From: DASSUW01 sp963774155
GTDB lineage: Bacteria; Actinomycetota; Thermoleophilia; Solirubrobacterales; Solirubrobacteraceae
NCBI GenBank assembly: GCA_963774155.1
Contig: CAVZDW010000012.1
Span: forward strand, 434,001-498,000
Direction of reading: 5' to 3'
Length of the DNA: 64,000 bases
Shown here: positions 1-8,215 of the stretch, one piece after another
Layout of the letters: every line of letters starts with the position of its first letter
How positions within the stretch are numbered: the first letter of the stretch is position 1
Made by a program: the position numbers and the translations under genes
The notes under the pieces: generated by a model
The model's database searches: none
What the model saw: the letters and a program-made list of their open reading frames with translations, nothing else
Told to the model about the DNA's origin: nothing

Positions 1-1550
1 AGCGCCAGCGCTCGGGCGAAGGAGTAGATCAGCAACGCGAACGGCAGCAGCCCCGCCGCGATCGCGGCGGCGCCGGCCCAGCCGGTCAGCCGCGTCTGCG
101 GGGCGGCCGCGAACAGCCACAGGTGGGCGGCCGGCAGCAGCAGCGCGGCCGCGTACGGGTTCACGGTCCAGATCACCGCGGCGAGCATGCACAGGCACGC
201 GCCGGTCGCCGCGGCCAGGCTGCCGGCTGCGGGGCTTCCGCGGTCGCGCACGCGCGCGAGAAGCAGCGGGCGGACCCCGAACCAGCCGATGAGGAGGACC
301 AGCGGGATCGAGCCGAGCGCGACGCCCTCCACCGGCGGCAGCGGGAGCACGGGCGCGGCTGGCGGCTCGAGCGCGCCGGTGAGCCCGAGCGCGCGCGCCC
401 ACGCCCAGGCCAGCAGCACGGGCAGGGCCGCGGCGCCGAGCCAGAGCATCCACGGGCCGACGGGCAGCTTGCGGCGGCGGACGCGGAAGAAGCCGTCGAG
501 CGCGGTGAGGAAGGCGGGCAGGAGCAACGTCCCGACGAGCAGCCGCACGGCCCAGTCGGGCAGCACGTTCTTCAGCGTGACGATGCCGGTCGGCCCGTTC
601 TCGAACGCCGTGGCCGTCTCGTCGCTCACGGGCCCGGCGGCGTCGATCGCCGTCACCGCCCGCAGCGCCGCGCGGCCGAAGCCCTCGAGCCGCGCCCGGC
701 TCACCTCGGCGTCCGGCGCCGGGCCGCGCTCGCCCGACGCGCCGATCATCACCGCGGGGATCCCGGCGTCGGCCACCACGCCCTGCTCGGAGACCGTGAA
801 GGGCAGCGCCCGCCGCAGCCACTGGACGAGCGCGCGGGTGCCGCCCGGGCCGCCGGCCTCGGCGCGCATCGCGCTCTCCACCGTGCGCTGGAGCCTGAGC
901 GGGACCGGCTCGAGCCCGAGCGACCACGGGACGACCCACGGCCGCGTGGCCTTCGCGCCGGCCATGTCGCCGAGCACGATCACGGCGTCCACGCTGCCGT
1001 CGTCGGCCGCCTCGGCCCACGCCCGTGCGCCCGAGAAGCCGGTGGTCGCGCCCGAGGTCGAGACGAGCACGAGCGTCTTGGTGAGCTCGCGCGCGCGGAA
1101 CAGGCGGGCGAGCTCGAGCATCGCCGCGGTGCCCGACAGCTCGGCCAGGCCGGGCCGCCCGATGGCGTCGCGGTGCGAGAGGACGACGATCCGGCGGCTC
1201 GAGAGGCCCGGCCGCACGCCGATGACCGTCTCCACGTCGCCGGTGCTCTCGCGCGAGACCTGGAAGGCGGGTCCCTGGGTGCGATCGGGGCGGCCCAGCG
1301 TCTCGGCCACGCGATCGGCGAGCCCCGCGTCGCCGGCCGTGCCGGGCGCCCGATCCGGGAACGAACGGGCCAGCTCGGTGAGCGAGTTCTGCAACGGCGC
1401 GCGGCCGCCGAAGGCGCGCTCGGAGTCGAACGAATCGGGCGGCGAAGGCGACTGCGCGGGCTCCGGACGGTCGGCCAGCGAGAACGCCGCGATGAAGAGC
1501 GCCACGAGCGCCGGCAGAAATGCTGCCCGATAGACCCGGATGTCGAGCAC
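1..1550 (-). CDS. M28-like membrane peptidase, C-terminus cut by window edge
   Basis: Reading leftward from a GTG at 1550 there is an open frame of 516 codons with no stop before the window edge. The protein opens with a membrane segment (about residues 8-25). It continues with a soluble domain of M28 aminopeptidase type (VVLSHRDA, then SGTAAMLELARLF, VIVLGDMAG, IPAVMIGASG) and ends in several hydrophobic helices near the edge. In true M28 enzymes the first zinc ligands are His and Asp followed by an Asp-containing turn. Here HRD is present but the second position reads AELSG, so the metal site looks degenerate and activity is uncertain. It is divergent from the response regulator at 1592 with only 41 bases between the starts. 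Family-level call; substrate unknown. Confidence 0.6.
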   Translation of the reverse strand, partial: MLDIRVYRAAFLPALVALFIAAFSLADRPEPAQSPSPPDSFDSERAFGGRAPLQNSLTELARSFPDRAPGTAGDAGLADRVAETLGRPDRTQGPAFQVSRESTGDVETVIGVRPGLSSRRIVVLSHRDAIGRPGLAELSGTAAMLELARLFRARELTKTLVLVSTSGATTGFSGARAWAEAADDGSVDAVIVLGDMAGAKATRPWVVPWSLGLEPVPLRLQRTVESAMRAEAGGPGGTRALVQWLRRALPFTVSEQGVVADAGIPAVMIGASGERGPAPDAEVSRARLEGFGRAALRAVTAIDAAGPVSDETATAFENGPTGIVTLKNVLPDWAVRLLVGTLLLPAFLTALDGFFRVRRRKLPVGPWMLWLGAAALPVLLAWAWARALGLTGALEPPAAPVLPLPPVEGVALGSIPLVLLIGWFGVRPLLLARVRDRGSPAAGSLAAATGACLCMLAAVIWTVNPYAAALLLPAAHLWLFAAAPQTRLTGWAGAAAIAAGLLPFALLIYSFARALA

Positions 1551-1591
1551 AGGGCGAGGGTACCTCGCACTATCCTCGATCTAGAGCGCAC

Positions 1592-2302
1592 ATGGCCGAT
1601 CGCGCACCCCGCATCCTGCTGGTCGACGACGAGCAGCCGATTCAGACCCTGCTGTCGTTCCCGCTCCAGCGGGACGGCTACGAGGTCGTGCAGGCCTCGG
1701 ACGGCCGCGAGGCGCTCGCGCGCTTCTCCGAGCAGCAGTTCGATCTCGTCGTCCTCGACCTCATGCTGCCGCGCATGGACGGCCTCGAGGTCTGCAAGCG
1801 CCTGCGCGCCAAGGGCTCGACGGTGCCGATCATCATGCTCACGGCCAAGTCGGAGGAGATCGACAAGGTCCTCGGGCTCGAGCTCGGCGCGGACGACTAC
1901 ATCACCAAGCCGTTCTCCATGCGCGAGTTCCGCTCGCGCGTGAAGGCGGCGCTGCGGCGCGCCGGCATGGTGCGGCCGGAGACCGACGACGAGCAGCCGA
2001 TCGACGTCCTGGGCCTGAGGATCGATCCGACCCGGCGCACCGTGAGCCGCAACGGCGACACGGTGGCCACGACGTTCGTGGAGTTCGAGATCCTCACCGC
2101 GCTGGCGCGCTCGCCCGGGCGCGTGTTCACGCGCGACATGCTGCTCTCCCGCGTCTGGGGCGACTCGGCGTACCGCGACCCCCGCACGATCGACGTCCAC
2201 ATCCGGCACCTGCGGGAGAAGATCGAGGCGGATCCCAAAGAGCCCGAGTACCTCTTCACGGTGCGCGGGGTCGGCTATCGGTTCCGGGACGACGAGGACT
2301 AG
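1592..2302 (+). CDS. OmpR/PhoB-family response regulator
   Basis: This is a 236-residue two-component response regulator. The receiver domain (about 8-120) has the acidic pair D12-D13, the phosphoacceptor D56 in VVLDLMLP and K106 in ITKPFS. The winged-helix output domain (about 140-233) carries the DVHIRHLREKIE recognition helix and the C-terminal VRGVGYRF strand. ATG 1592 is chosen because the receiver begins there; an upstream in-frame ATG would add unrelated sequence antisense to the divergent peptidase. It is followed after 6 bases by its kinase and then by an HtrA-like protease, an arrangement resembling MprAB-PepD of mycobacteria, so a role in envelope stress is inferred. Confidence 0.93.
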   Translation: MADRAPRILLVDDEQPIQTLLSFPLQRDGYEVVQASDGREALARFSEQQFDLVVLDLMLPRMDGLEVCKRLRAKGSTVPIIMLTAKSEEIDKVLGLELGADDYITKPFSMREFRSRVKAALRRAGMVRPETDDEQPIDVLGLRIDPTRRTVSRNGDTVATTFVEFEILTALARSPGRVFTRDMLLSRVWGDSAYRDPRTIDVHIRHLREKIEADPKEPEYLFTVRGVGYRFRDDED

Positions 2303-2308
2303 GTCCAC

Positions 2309-3724
2309 TTGATCGGCCTGCGGTCGCTGCGCAACCGGCTGGCGGTCGTGTTCGGGCTCATCGTCCTCGGCGCCATCGGGACGATCTACCTGACCGTCAC
2401 GCCTCGGCTCGAGGAACGGCTGCGCGACCAGAAGCTCGAGCGGCTGGAGTCCGACGCGCGGCGGTACGTCGGCGCGGAGCGGCGCGGCTGGTCGCGCGAC
2501 TACATCACCGAGGGCGACGAGGTGCTGACGGACACGCGCGTGAACGCGGCCGCCGCCGACGTCAGCGCCGAGGTGCTGATCCTCGACGTCCTCAGGGGCA
2601 GCCCGACGGCGCTCGCCCTGAACATCGACTCGGCGCCCGACGGCGGCGTGACGCAGGCCGACGTCACCGCCCTGGCCCTCGAGGCCGTGGAGTCCGGGCG
2701 CCCCATCTCCACCACGGAGTCGACGGGCGAGGGCCGGCACGCGGTCGTGGCCGCGCCGATCATCAAGGACAAGCAGGTCGAGGGCGTCGCGGTGTTCGCC
2801 GACACGCTGGACGAGGTGGAGGGCAGCGTGGATCTCATCCGCCGCCAGATCCTCCTCTCCGGCGGCGTCGCGCTGGTCATCGCGCTGCTGGCCGGCTACC
2901 TGGTGGCGCGGGCGCTGTCGCAGCGCGTCGGCCGGCTCGAGCACGCCGCCCGCAAGGTGGCGGCCGGCGACTTCTCCAACCCGATCCGGGCCGACTCCGA
3001 CGACGAGCTGGGCCAGCTCGCGGCCGCGTTCGACGACATGCAGAACCAGCTCGCGCGGCTCGACCGCGCGCGCAAGCAGTTCATCGCCTCGGCGTCGCAC
3101 GAGCTGCGCACGCCGATCTTCTCGCTCGGCGGCTTCCTCGAGCTGCTGGCCGACGAGGACCTCGACGAGGAGACGCGGCGCCAGTTCCTCGAGCAGCTGC
3201 GCGGGCAGGTCGACCGCATGCGCAAGCTCGCCACCGAGCTGCTCGACCTCTCGCGGCTGGAGGCCGGCGCGCTGGAGCTGCGGCCGGAGCCGACCGACCT
3301 CGGTCAGCTCGCCCGCGAGGTGGCCGGCGAGTTCACCCCGGCGGCGCAGCGGCACGCCTCGCCGGTCAAGCTCGAGCTCCCCACCGACCCCATCGAGCTC
3401 GACTGCGATCCTGAACGGGTGGCGCAGGTGCTTCGTATCCTCCTCGACAACGCGCTCGTGCACACCCCGGCAGGCACGGGAGTACGGGTTTCGGCGGCCC
3501 GCCGCAACGGGCACGTTCGCCTGGAAGTCTCCGACCTCGGCCTTGGGATCAAGCGACAGAACATGCCCCACATCTTCGAACCCTTCTTCACCTCCAACGA
3601 GGAGGCCCAGGGCGCCGGGCTGGGACTCGCGATCGCGCGCGAGCTCGCCGAGCGGATGCAGGGGCGGCTGACCGTTCGCTCCGTCCCGGGGTCGACGACC
3701 TTCTCCCTGGTCCTCCCGGGATGA
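2309..3724 (+). CDS. HAMP-domain sensor histidine kinase
   Basis: This is a 471-residue membrane sensor kinase. A TM helix (about 9-30), an extracytoplasmic sensor region (about 31-180) and a second TM helix (about 183-203) are followed by HAMP. The HisKA H-box has H264 in SASHELRTPI, and the catalytic domain has the N-box LLDNALVHTP and the G-boxes DLGLGI and GAGLGLAIA. The start is a TTG at 2309, six bases after the regulator stop; it gives the expected short positively charged N-terminus before TM1, and there is no better ATG. The stop overlaps the next ATG (ATGA at 3721), so kinase and protease are translationally coupled. The signal sensed cannot be read from sequence. Confidence 0.92.
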   Translation: MIGLRSLRNRLAVVFGLIVLGAIGTIYLTVTPRLEERLRDQKLERLESDARRYVGAERRGWSRDYITEGDEVLTDTRVNAAAADVSAEVLILDVLRGSPTALALNIDSAPDGGVTQADVTALALEAVESGRPISTTESTGEGRHAVVAAPIIKDKQVEGVAVFADTLDEVEGSVDLIRRQILLSGGVALVIALLAGYLVARALSQRVGRLEHAARKVAAGDFSNPIRADSDDELGQLAAAFDDMQNQLARLDRARKQFIASASHELRTPIFSLGGFLELLADEDLDEETRRQFLEQLRGQVDRMRKLATELLDLSRLEAGALELRPEPTDLGQLAREVAGEFTPAAQRHASPVKLELPTDPIELDCDPERVAQVLRILLDNALVHTPAGTGVRVSAARRNGHVRLEVSDLGLGIKRQNMPHIFEPFFTSNEEAQGAGLGLAIARELAERMQGRLTVRSVPGSTTFSLVLPG

Positions 3725-4890
3725 AGCGCTCCGCGAGCCTGCTCGCCGTGCTCGTCGCCGGCCTGGCCGGGTGCGGCGGCGGCGATGACGACGACAAGGC
3801 GCCGGCGGCCGACGGCGGCAAGTCGGAGACCACGCGCGTCGAGGTCATCGAGAGCTCGGGGCAGAGCTCCGGCTTCGACCCCAAGGCGATCTACGAGAGC
3901 GAGGCGCCGGGCGTGGTGACCGTGATCTCGCTGTTCGAGGCCGGCGGGCTGGAGTCGCTCGACTCTGGCGGCGGCGGCGTCGGCTCGGGCTTCGTGCTCA
4001 ACGGCGAGGGCGAGATCGCCACCAACGCGCACGTGGTGACCACGGGCGAGGGCTCGGCGGCCCGGCCCGCCCGTGAGGTCTACGTGGAGTTCGCCGACGG
4101 CAACCAGGTCGAGGCGAAGATCCTCGGCTCGGACCCGAACGCCGACATCGCCCTGCTCAAGATCGACCCTGAGGGCCTGCGCCTGCGGCCGCTCCCGCTC
4201 GGCGAGAGCGCGAGCGTGGAGGTCGGCGAGCCCGTGGCGGCCATCGGCTCGCCGTTCGGGGAGCGCCAGTCGCTGTCCGTCGGCGTCGTCTCGGCCATCG
4301 ACCGCTCGATCGAGTCGCTGACGAGCTTCAACATCTCCGGCGCGATCCAGACCGACGCCGCGATCAACCCCGGCAACTCCGGCGGCCCGCTCGTGGACGC
4401 CGACGGCAAGGTGATCGGCGTCAACCAGCAGATCAAGTCCACGTCCGGCGGCGGCGAGGGCGTCGGCTTCGCGGTGCCCGTGGATGTCATCGCGCGGTCC
4501 GTCGAGATGCTGCGCGAGAGCGGCGAGGCGCGCTACGCCTACCTCGGCGTCTCGTCCGTCGAGCTCTACCCGCAGCTGGTCGAGAAGTTCGACCTCGACG
4601 TCGACAAGGGCGCCTGGGTGCAGGACGTCAACCCGGGCGGCCCGGCCGAGAAGGCCGGCCTGGAGGGAGGCAGCAGCCCCGTCGAGTTCCAGGCGCAGAG
4701 CTACCGTCCCGGCGGCGACGTGATCACCAAGGTCGACGGCAAGGCGGTCGAGGACTCGGCCCAGCTCGCGCAGCTCATCGCGCAGTTCGATCCGGGCCAG
4801 GAGATCCCGCTCGAGATCCACCGTGACGGCGAGACGCGCGAGATCGACGTGAAGCTCGGCGAACGGCCGCTCGGCAACGTCGCGGGGTAG
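3721..4890 (+). CDS. HtrA/DegP-like serine protease lipoprotein with PDZ domain
   Basis: This 389-residue extracytoplasmic protease has a lipoprotein signal with lipobox LAGC (C18), then an acidic, glycine-rich linker. The trypsin-like domain carries the catalytic triad H104 (TNAHVV), D142 (NADIALLKI) and S220 (GNSGGPLV). One C-terminal PDZ domain spans roughly 270-385 (YLGVSS, GGDVITKVDGKAV). Its length fits single-PDZ HtrA proteins. Placed directly behind the RR/HK pair with an ATGA overlap, it is probably the protein-quality-control output, or a feedback modulator, of that system, as PepD is in mycobacteria (family knowledge; the link here is inference). The lipobox indicates anchoring outside the membrane rather than a TM anchor as in many actinobacterial HtrAs. 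Confidence 0.93.
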   Translation: MKRSASLLAVLVAGLAGCGGGDDDDKAPAADGGKSETTRVEVIESSGQSSGFDPKAIYESEAPGVVTVISLFEAGGLESLDSGGGGVGSGFVLNGEGEIATNAHVVTTGEGSAARPAREVYVEFADGNQVEAKILGSDPNADIALLKIDPEGLRLRPLPLGESASVEVGEPVAAIGSPFGERQSLSVGVVSAIDRSIESLTSFNISGAIQTDAAINPGNSGGPLVDADGKVIGVNQQIKSTSGGGEGVGFAVPVDVIARSVEMLRESGEARYAYLGVSSVELYPQLVEKFDLDVDKGAWVQDVNPGGPAEKAGLEGGSSPVEFQAQSYRPGGDVITKVDGKAVEDSAQLAQLIAQFDPGQEIPLEIHRDGETREIDVKLGERPLGNVAG

Positions 4891-4899
4891 GCTCGGGAC

Positions 4900-6129
4900 G
4901 TGCTCCAAGCCGTCGCGCTGGCCTCGAAGAGCCTCGCCGACTACACCCACATCGTCGGGCGTCCGCTCGTGGAGGAGATCCGCGAGCTCGCCGAGCCGCT
5001 CCAGGGCCGCCGGGTCGTCCACCTGAGCGCCACGGCGTTCGGCGGAGGCGTCTCGGAGATCCTCTACACCCTCGTGCCGCTGATGCGCGACGTCGGGCTC
5101 GAGGTGGAGTGGCAGGTCATCTACGGGCGCGAGGAGTTCTTCAACGCCACGAAGCTGATGCACAACGCGCTCCAGGGCAGTCCGCAGGACCTCACCGAGG
5201 AGCAGTGGGCGACCTGGACGCAGTACAACGAGATGAACGCGCGCGAGCTCGCCCGCGGCTGGGACGTCTGCATCGTCCACGACCCGCAGCCCGCCGCCCT
5301 GTACTCGCTCGTGCCGGAGAAGGCGACCGGCTGGGTGTGGCGGTGCCACATCGACGTCTCGACCCCCAACCCGGAGACCATGCAGCGGCTGCTGCCGTTC
5401 ATCGAGGGCTATCCGCAGACGCTGTTCCACGTCGCCGCATACGTGCCGCCCGGCATGAACGGGAACGTGAACATCGTGCCCCCCGCGATCGATCCGCTGG
5501 CGCCCAAGAACATGGCGCTCTCGTTCGAGGACGCCTCGTTCGTGTGCAAGCAGTTCGGCATCGACATCGAGCGCCCCATGATCTGCCAGGTCTCGCGCTT
5601 CGACCCCTGGAAGGACCCGCTGGGGGTCATCGACGCGTACCGGATCGTGAAGGAGAAGCGGCCCGAGGTGCAGCTCGCGCTCGTGGGCTCGATGGCCTCG
5701 GACGATCCCGAGGGCTGGGACTTCTACAACTCCACGCTCGCCCACGCGGACGGCGACCCGGACATCCACATCCTCAACAACTTCAACAACGTCGGGGCGA
5801 TCGAGGTCAACGCGTTCCAGTCGCTGTCGGATGTCCTGGTCCAGAAGAGCACGCGCGAGGGCTTCGGCCTGACCGTGAGCGAGGCGCTGTGGAAGGGCCG
5901 GCCGTTCATCGGCGGCAACGTCGGCGGCATCCCGCTGCAGGTCTCCGACGGCGAGACGGGCTATCTCGTCGACACCGTCGAGGAATGCGCGGCGCGGATC
6001 GAGGGGATCCTCGACGACCCGGCCCTCGGCAAGTCGCTCGGCCTGCGCGGCAAGGAGCACGTGCGCGAGCATTTCCTCACTCCGCGCTACCTGCGGGACT
6101 ATCTGAAGATCTTCCACGAGGTGCTCTGA
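4900..6129 (+). CDS. treT: TreT-like trehalose synthase, GT4 family glycosyltransferase
   Basis: This 409-residue GT4 glycosyltransferase resembles trehalose glycosyltransferring synthase (TreT), which joins a nucleotide-activated glucose to glucose. The N-terminal domain has LSATAFGGGVSEIL, typical of TreT. The C-terminal Rossmann domain has the nucleotide-sugar site VQKSTREGFGLTVSEALWKG with GGNVGGIPLQV following. The start is a GTG at 4900, nine bases after the htrA-like stop. The stop overlaps the next ATG (TGATG). The gene belongs to the stress-regulator operon, which suggests osmolyte synthesis is co-transcribed with envelope surveillance. The exact disaccharide product is not proven by sequence. 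Confidence 0.82.
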   Translation: MLQAVALASKSLADYTHIVGRPLVEEIRELAEPLQGRRVVHLSATAFGGGVSEILYTLVPLMRDVGLEVEWQVIYGREEFFNATKLMHNALQGSPQDLTEEQWATWTQYNEMNARELARGWDVCIVHDPQPAALYSLVPEKATGWVWRCHIDVSTPNPETMQRLLPFIEGYPQTLFHVAAYVPPGMNGNVNIVPPAIDPLAPKNMALSFEDASFVCKQFGIDIERPMICQVSRFDPWKDPLGVIDAYRIVKEKRPEVQLALVGSMASDDPEGWDFYNSTLAHADGDPDIHILNNFNNVGAIEVNAFQSLSDVLVQKSTREGFGLTVSEALWKGRPFIGGNVGGIPLQVSDGETGYLVDTVEECAARIEGILDDPALGKSLGLRGKEHVREHFLTPRYLRDYLKIFHEVL

Positions 6130-7598
6130 TGGGTGACGGTTCTCAACCGCTGGTCCTGGTCTCCAACCGGGGGCCGGTCACGTATCAGGAGGACGGCTCG
6201 GCCAAGCGCGGGACGGGCGGCCTGGTCACGGCCCTGACCGGCCTGGCCTCACACCGCGACGCGATCTGGATCGCCTCGGCGATGACCGACGAGGACGTCG
6301 TGCAGTCCGAGCGGTCCGGCGGGCGGCCGTTCGAGGTCGACGCGCCCGACGGCGGGAGCTACCACGTGCGCTTCGTGGCCTCCGACCCCGAGGCCTACGA
6401 CCGCTTCTACAACATCTTCGCCAACCCGATGCTGTGGTTCATCCAGCACTACCTCTGGGACCAGAGCAACGCGCCGGACATCCGCAAGCACGAGGTCGAC
6501 GCGTACGAGTACGGCTATCAGGTCGTGAACCACGACCTGGCGGAGGCCGTGCTGGAGGAGATCGAGGGCCTGGACGAGCCGGTCGTGATGGTCCACGACT
6601 ACCAGCTGTACACGCTGCCGGGCATGGTCCGCGAGAAGCGCCCGGACGTCTTCCTGCACCACTTCGTGCACATCCCGTGGACGCAGTCGGACGCCTGGCG
6701 CGTGCTCCCCGCGTGGATCCGCGACGAGATCTTCCACGGACTCCTGGCCAACGACATCATCGGCTTCCACACGCGGTCCTACCGGCGGAACTTCCTGCAG
6801 TGCTGCCGCGACCTGCTGGATCTGGAGGTCGACATGGAGCGCGGCGTGGTCTTCTGCGCGGACCGGGCGGTCTGGGTGCGCGCGTACCCGCTGCCGATCG
6901 ACTACGAGGCGACGCGGGCGGTCGCGCGGCGCGACGGGGTTCGCTCGTTCGAGGAGCAGCTGCTCCGCCGCCGCCGCGAGTTCTCGATCCTGCGCGTCGA
7001 TCGCGCGGACCTCTCGAAGAACATCCTGCGCGGGTTCACCGCCTTCGACATCTTCCTGGAGCAGCACCCCGAGTTCGCCGAGCGGATCACCTTCACGGCG
7101 CAGCTCATGCCGTCGCGAACCGACGTGCCGGAGTACGCCGAGTACCTGGAGAAGGTCGAGGCGCTGGTGGCCGTGGTCAACCACCGGCACGGGACGCCGG
7201 ACTGGATGCCGATCGATCTCAAGCTGCGCGACGACCTCGAGGAGGCCGTCGCGTCGTACAAGCACTACGACGTGATGATGGTCAACGCCATGTTCGACGG
7301 GATGAACCTGGTGGCCAAGGAAGGACCGCTGGTCAACGAGCGCGACGGCGTCTCGATCCTCGGCGAGAACACGGGCGCGCACGAGGAGCTGGGCGAGCAC
7401 GCGCTGTCGGTCAACCCGTTCGACGTGCAGGAGCTCGCCGACGCGATCTACTCGGCGCTGACCATGTCGCCGCAGCGGCGGGCCGAGCGGGCCGCGGGGC
7501 TGAAGGAGATCGTGACCTCCCGCGATCCGGGCGACTGGATCGACGAGCAGATCGCCGATATCCGGGCGAAGGCCCGGGGGGCGGCCGCTTCGGCTTAG
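6129..7598 (+). CDS. otsA: Trehalose-6-phosphate synthase-like GT20 glycosyltransferase
   Basis: This 489-residue GT20 protein is of OtsA type. Visible hallmarks are VLVSNRGPV at the N-terminus, VHDYQLYTLP and HIPWTQ in the acceptor half. The phosphate-binding segment reads RADLSKNILRGF, where OtsA usually has DRLDYTKGI, and the C-terminal nucleotide-sugar loop reads ENTGAHEEL. The differences at the loop and at the DRLDY motif mean that donor or acceptor may differ from UDP-glucose and glucose-6-phosphate. No OtsB phosphatase lies nearby, so a phosphorylated product would need a distant enzyme. It overlaps the TreT-like gene by one base and ends the operon just before hairpin element A. Confidence 0.82.
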   Translation: MGDGSQPLVLVSNRGPVTYQEDGSAKRGTGGLVTALTGLASHRDAIWIASAMTDEDVVQSERSGGRPFEVDAPDGGSYHVRFVASDPEAYDRFYNIFANPMLWFIQHYLWDQSNAPDIRKHEVDAYEYGYQVVNHDLAEAVLEEIEGLDEPVVMVHDYQLYTLPGMVREKRPDVFLHHFVHIPWTQSDAWRVLPAWIRDEIFHGLLANDIIGFHTRSYRRNFLQCCRDLLDLEVDMERGVVFCADRAVWVRAYPLPIDYEATRAVARRDGVRSFEEQLLRRRREFSILRVDRADLSKNILRGFTAFDIFLEQHPEFAERITFTAQLMPSRTDVPEYAEYLEKVEALVAVVNHRHGTPDWMPIDLKLRDDLEEAVASYKHYDVMMVNAMFDGMNLVAKEGPLVNERDGVSILGENTGAHEELGEHALSVNPFDVQELADAIYSALTMSPQRRAERAAGLKEIVTSRDPGDWIDEQIADIRAKARGAAASA

Positions 7599-7615
7599 GG
7601 GTTCGGTTCGGTTCG

Positions 7616-7690
7616 AACCCCGGCATTGAGGGAGCGGGATCGGCGGGTGTGCTGACTTTTCCTCGTATAGCGAGGTTTTGTCAGCACGCC
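7616..7690. repeat. Intergenic inverted-repeat element A (half copy plus hairpin)
   Basis: Positions 7616-7644 carry AACCCCGGCATTGAGGGAG followed by CGGGATCGGC, the same arm seen at 56686 and 59287. It runs into a hairpin in which GTGCTGAC (7649-7656) pairs with GTCAGCAC (7680-7687) and CCTCG (7661-7665) with CGAGG (7671-7675) around TATAG. The right-hand terminal repeat is missing. The element lies between two convergent genes, so it may serve as a bidirectional terminator, but its arm is conserved at places where that is not needed. Confidence 0.7.
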
Positions 7691-7704
7691 GGTTTTCGGT
7701 GTGG

Positions 7705-8154
7705 CTAGGGCTGTTCGAATCCGAACTCGGCCTGCGCCGGGTCGACCGCGGGCGGCTCGTCCGGCGCGGGCGGCTCGTCCGGCGCGGGCGGCTCGTCCGG
7801 CGGCGGCGTCACCACCGCCGGAGCGGGCTCATCCCGCGCGACGGGCGCGGCGCGCTCCTCGCGAGGCCTCACCCACGTCCGCACCCTCCCTCGATGCGGG
7901 GTTTCCCGTCCCACCACACCACCCCGAGCCCTCCCTCGATGCGGGGTTTCCCGTCCCACCACACCACCCCGGACCCGCGCCGGCCGGCGCGGCGACGGCG
8001 ACGGCGACGGCGTCGGCTCCACCAAGGGCACCACCGCGTCCCCGACCACCTCCACCCCAGGCGGCGCAAGCCGCGGCCACGCCACGACGCCGGCCACCAC
8101 ACCCACGACCACGGCGGCCCGCATCACGTTCCCCCAGCGCAGGCGACGACGCAT
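7705..8154 (-). CDS. Proline-rich single-TM protein with in-frame tandem repeat
   Basis: This is a 149-residue protein of unknown function. After MRRRLRWGNV comes one hydrophobic helix (about 11-26), consistent with an uncleaved anchor or signal. The rest is low complexity: a Pro/Ser-rich linker, two copies of a 15-residue unit (GGVVGRETPHRGRAR), and a C-terminal DEPPAP repeat in three copies. The 15-residue repeat is encoded by the 45-bp DNA tandem at 7884-7971, which resembles the intergenic element core, so part of the coding sequence may derive from inserted repeat DNA. It is convergent to the otsA-like gene and divergent from rpsF (62 bases between starts). No catalytic motif is visible, and the reading frame is supported mainly by its start, its TM segment and the in-frame repeat. 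Confidence 0.5.
   Translation of the reverse strand: MRRRLRWGNVMRAAVVVGVVAGVVAWPRLAPPGVEVVGDAVVPLVEPTPSPSPSPRRPARVRGGVVGRETPHRGRARGGVVGRETPHRGRVRTWVRPREERAAPVARDEPAPAVVTPPPDEPPAPDEPPAPDEPPAVDPAQAEFGFEQP
7884..7971. repeat. 45-bp direct tandem repeat, two copies
   Basis: A 43-base block is repeated exactly with period 45: copy one 7884-7926, copy two 7929-7971. Read on the minus strand it contains AAACCCCGCATCGAGGGAGG, close to the arm of the intergenic inverted-repeat elements (AACCCCGGCATTGAGGGAG). The period is a multiple of three, so the minus-strand reading frame is preserved. Confidence 0.85.
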
Positions 8155-8215
8155 GCCAGACTTAGGCCGAGAGGCGCGGCCGATTCGCCCCGCCTTGCTA
8201 GCATGCGCCGCCGTT

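Noticed and set aside
3304..6117. Very long open frame on the minus strand opposite the kinase, protease and TreT-like genes
   Set aside because: It is antisense to three well-supported genes, is rich in Arg/Asp/Val/Leu typical of complementary high-GC codons, and shows no domain.
7884..7971. CRISPR array
   Set aside because: Only two copies, no spacers of constant length, and the repeat is coding and in frame; no cas genes in the window.
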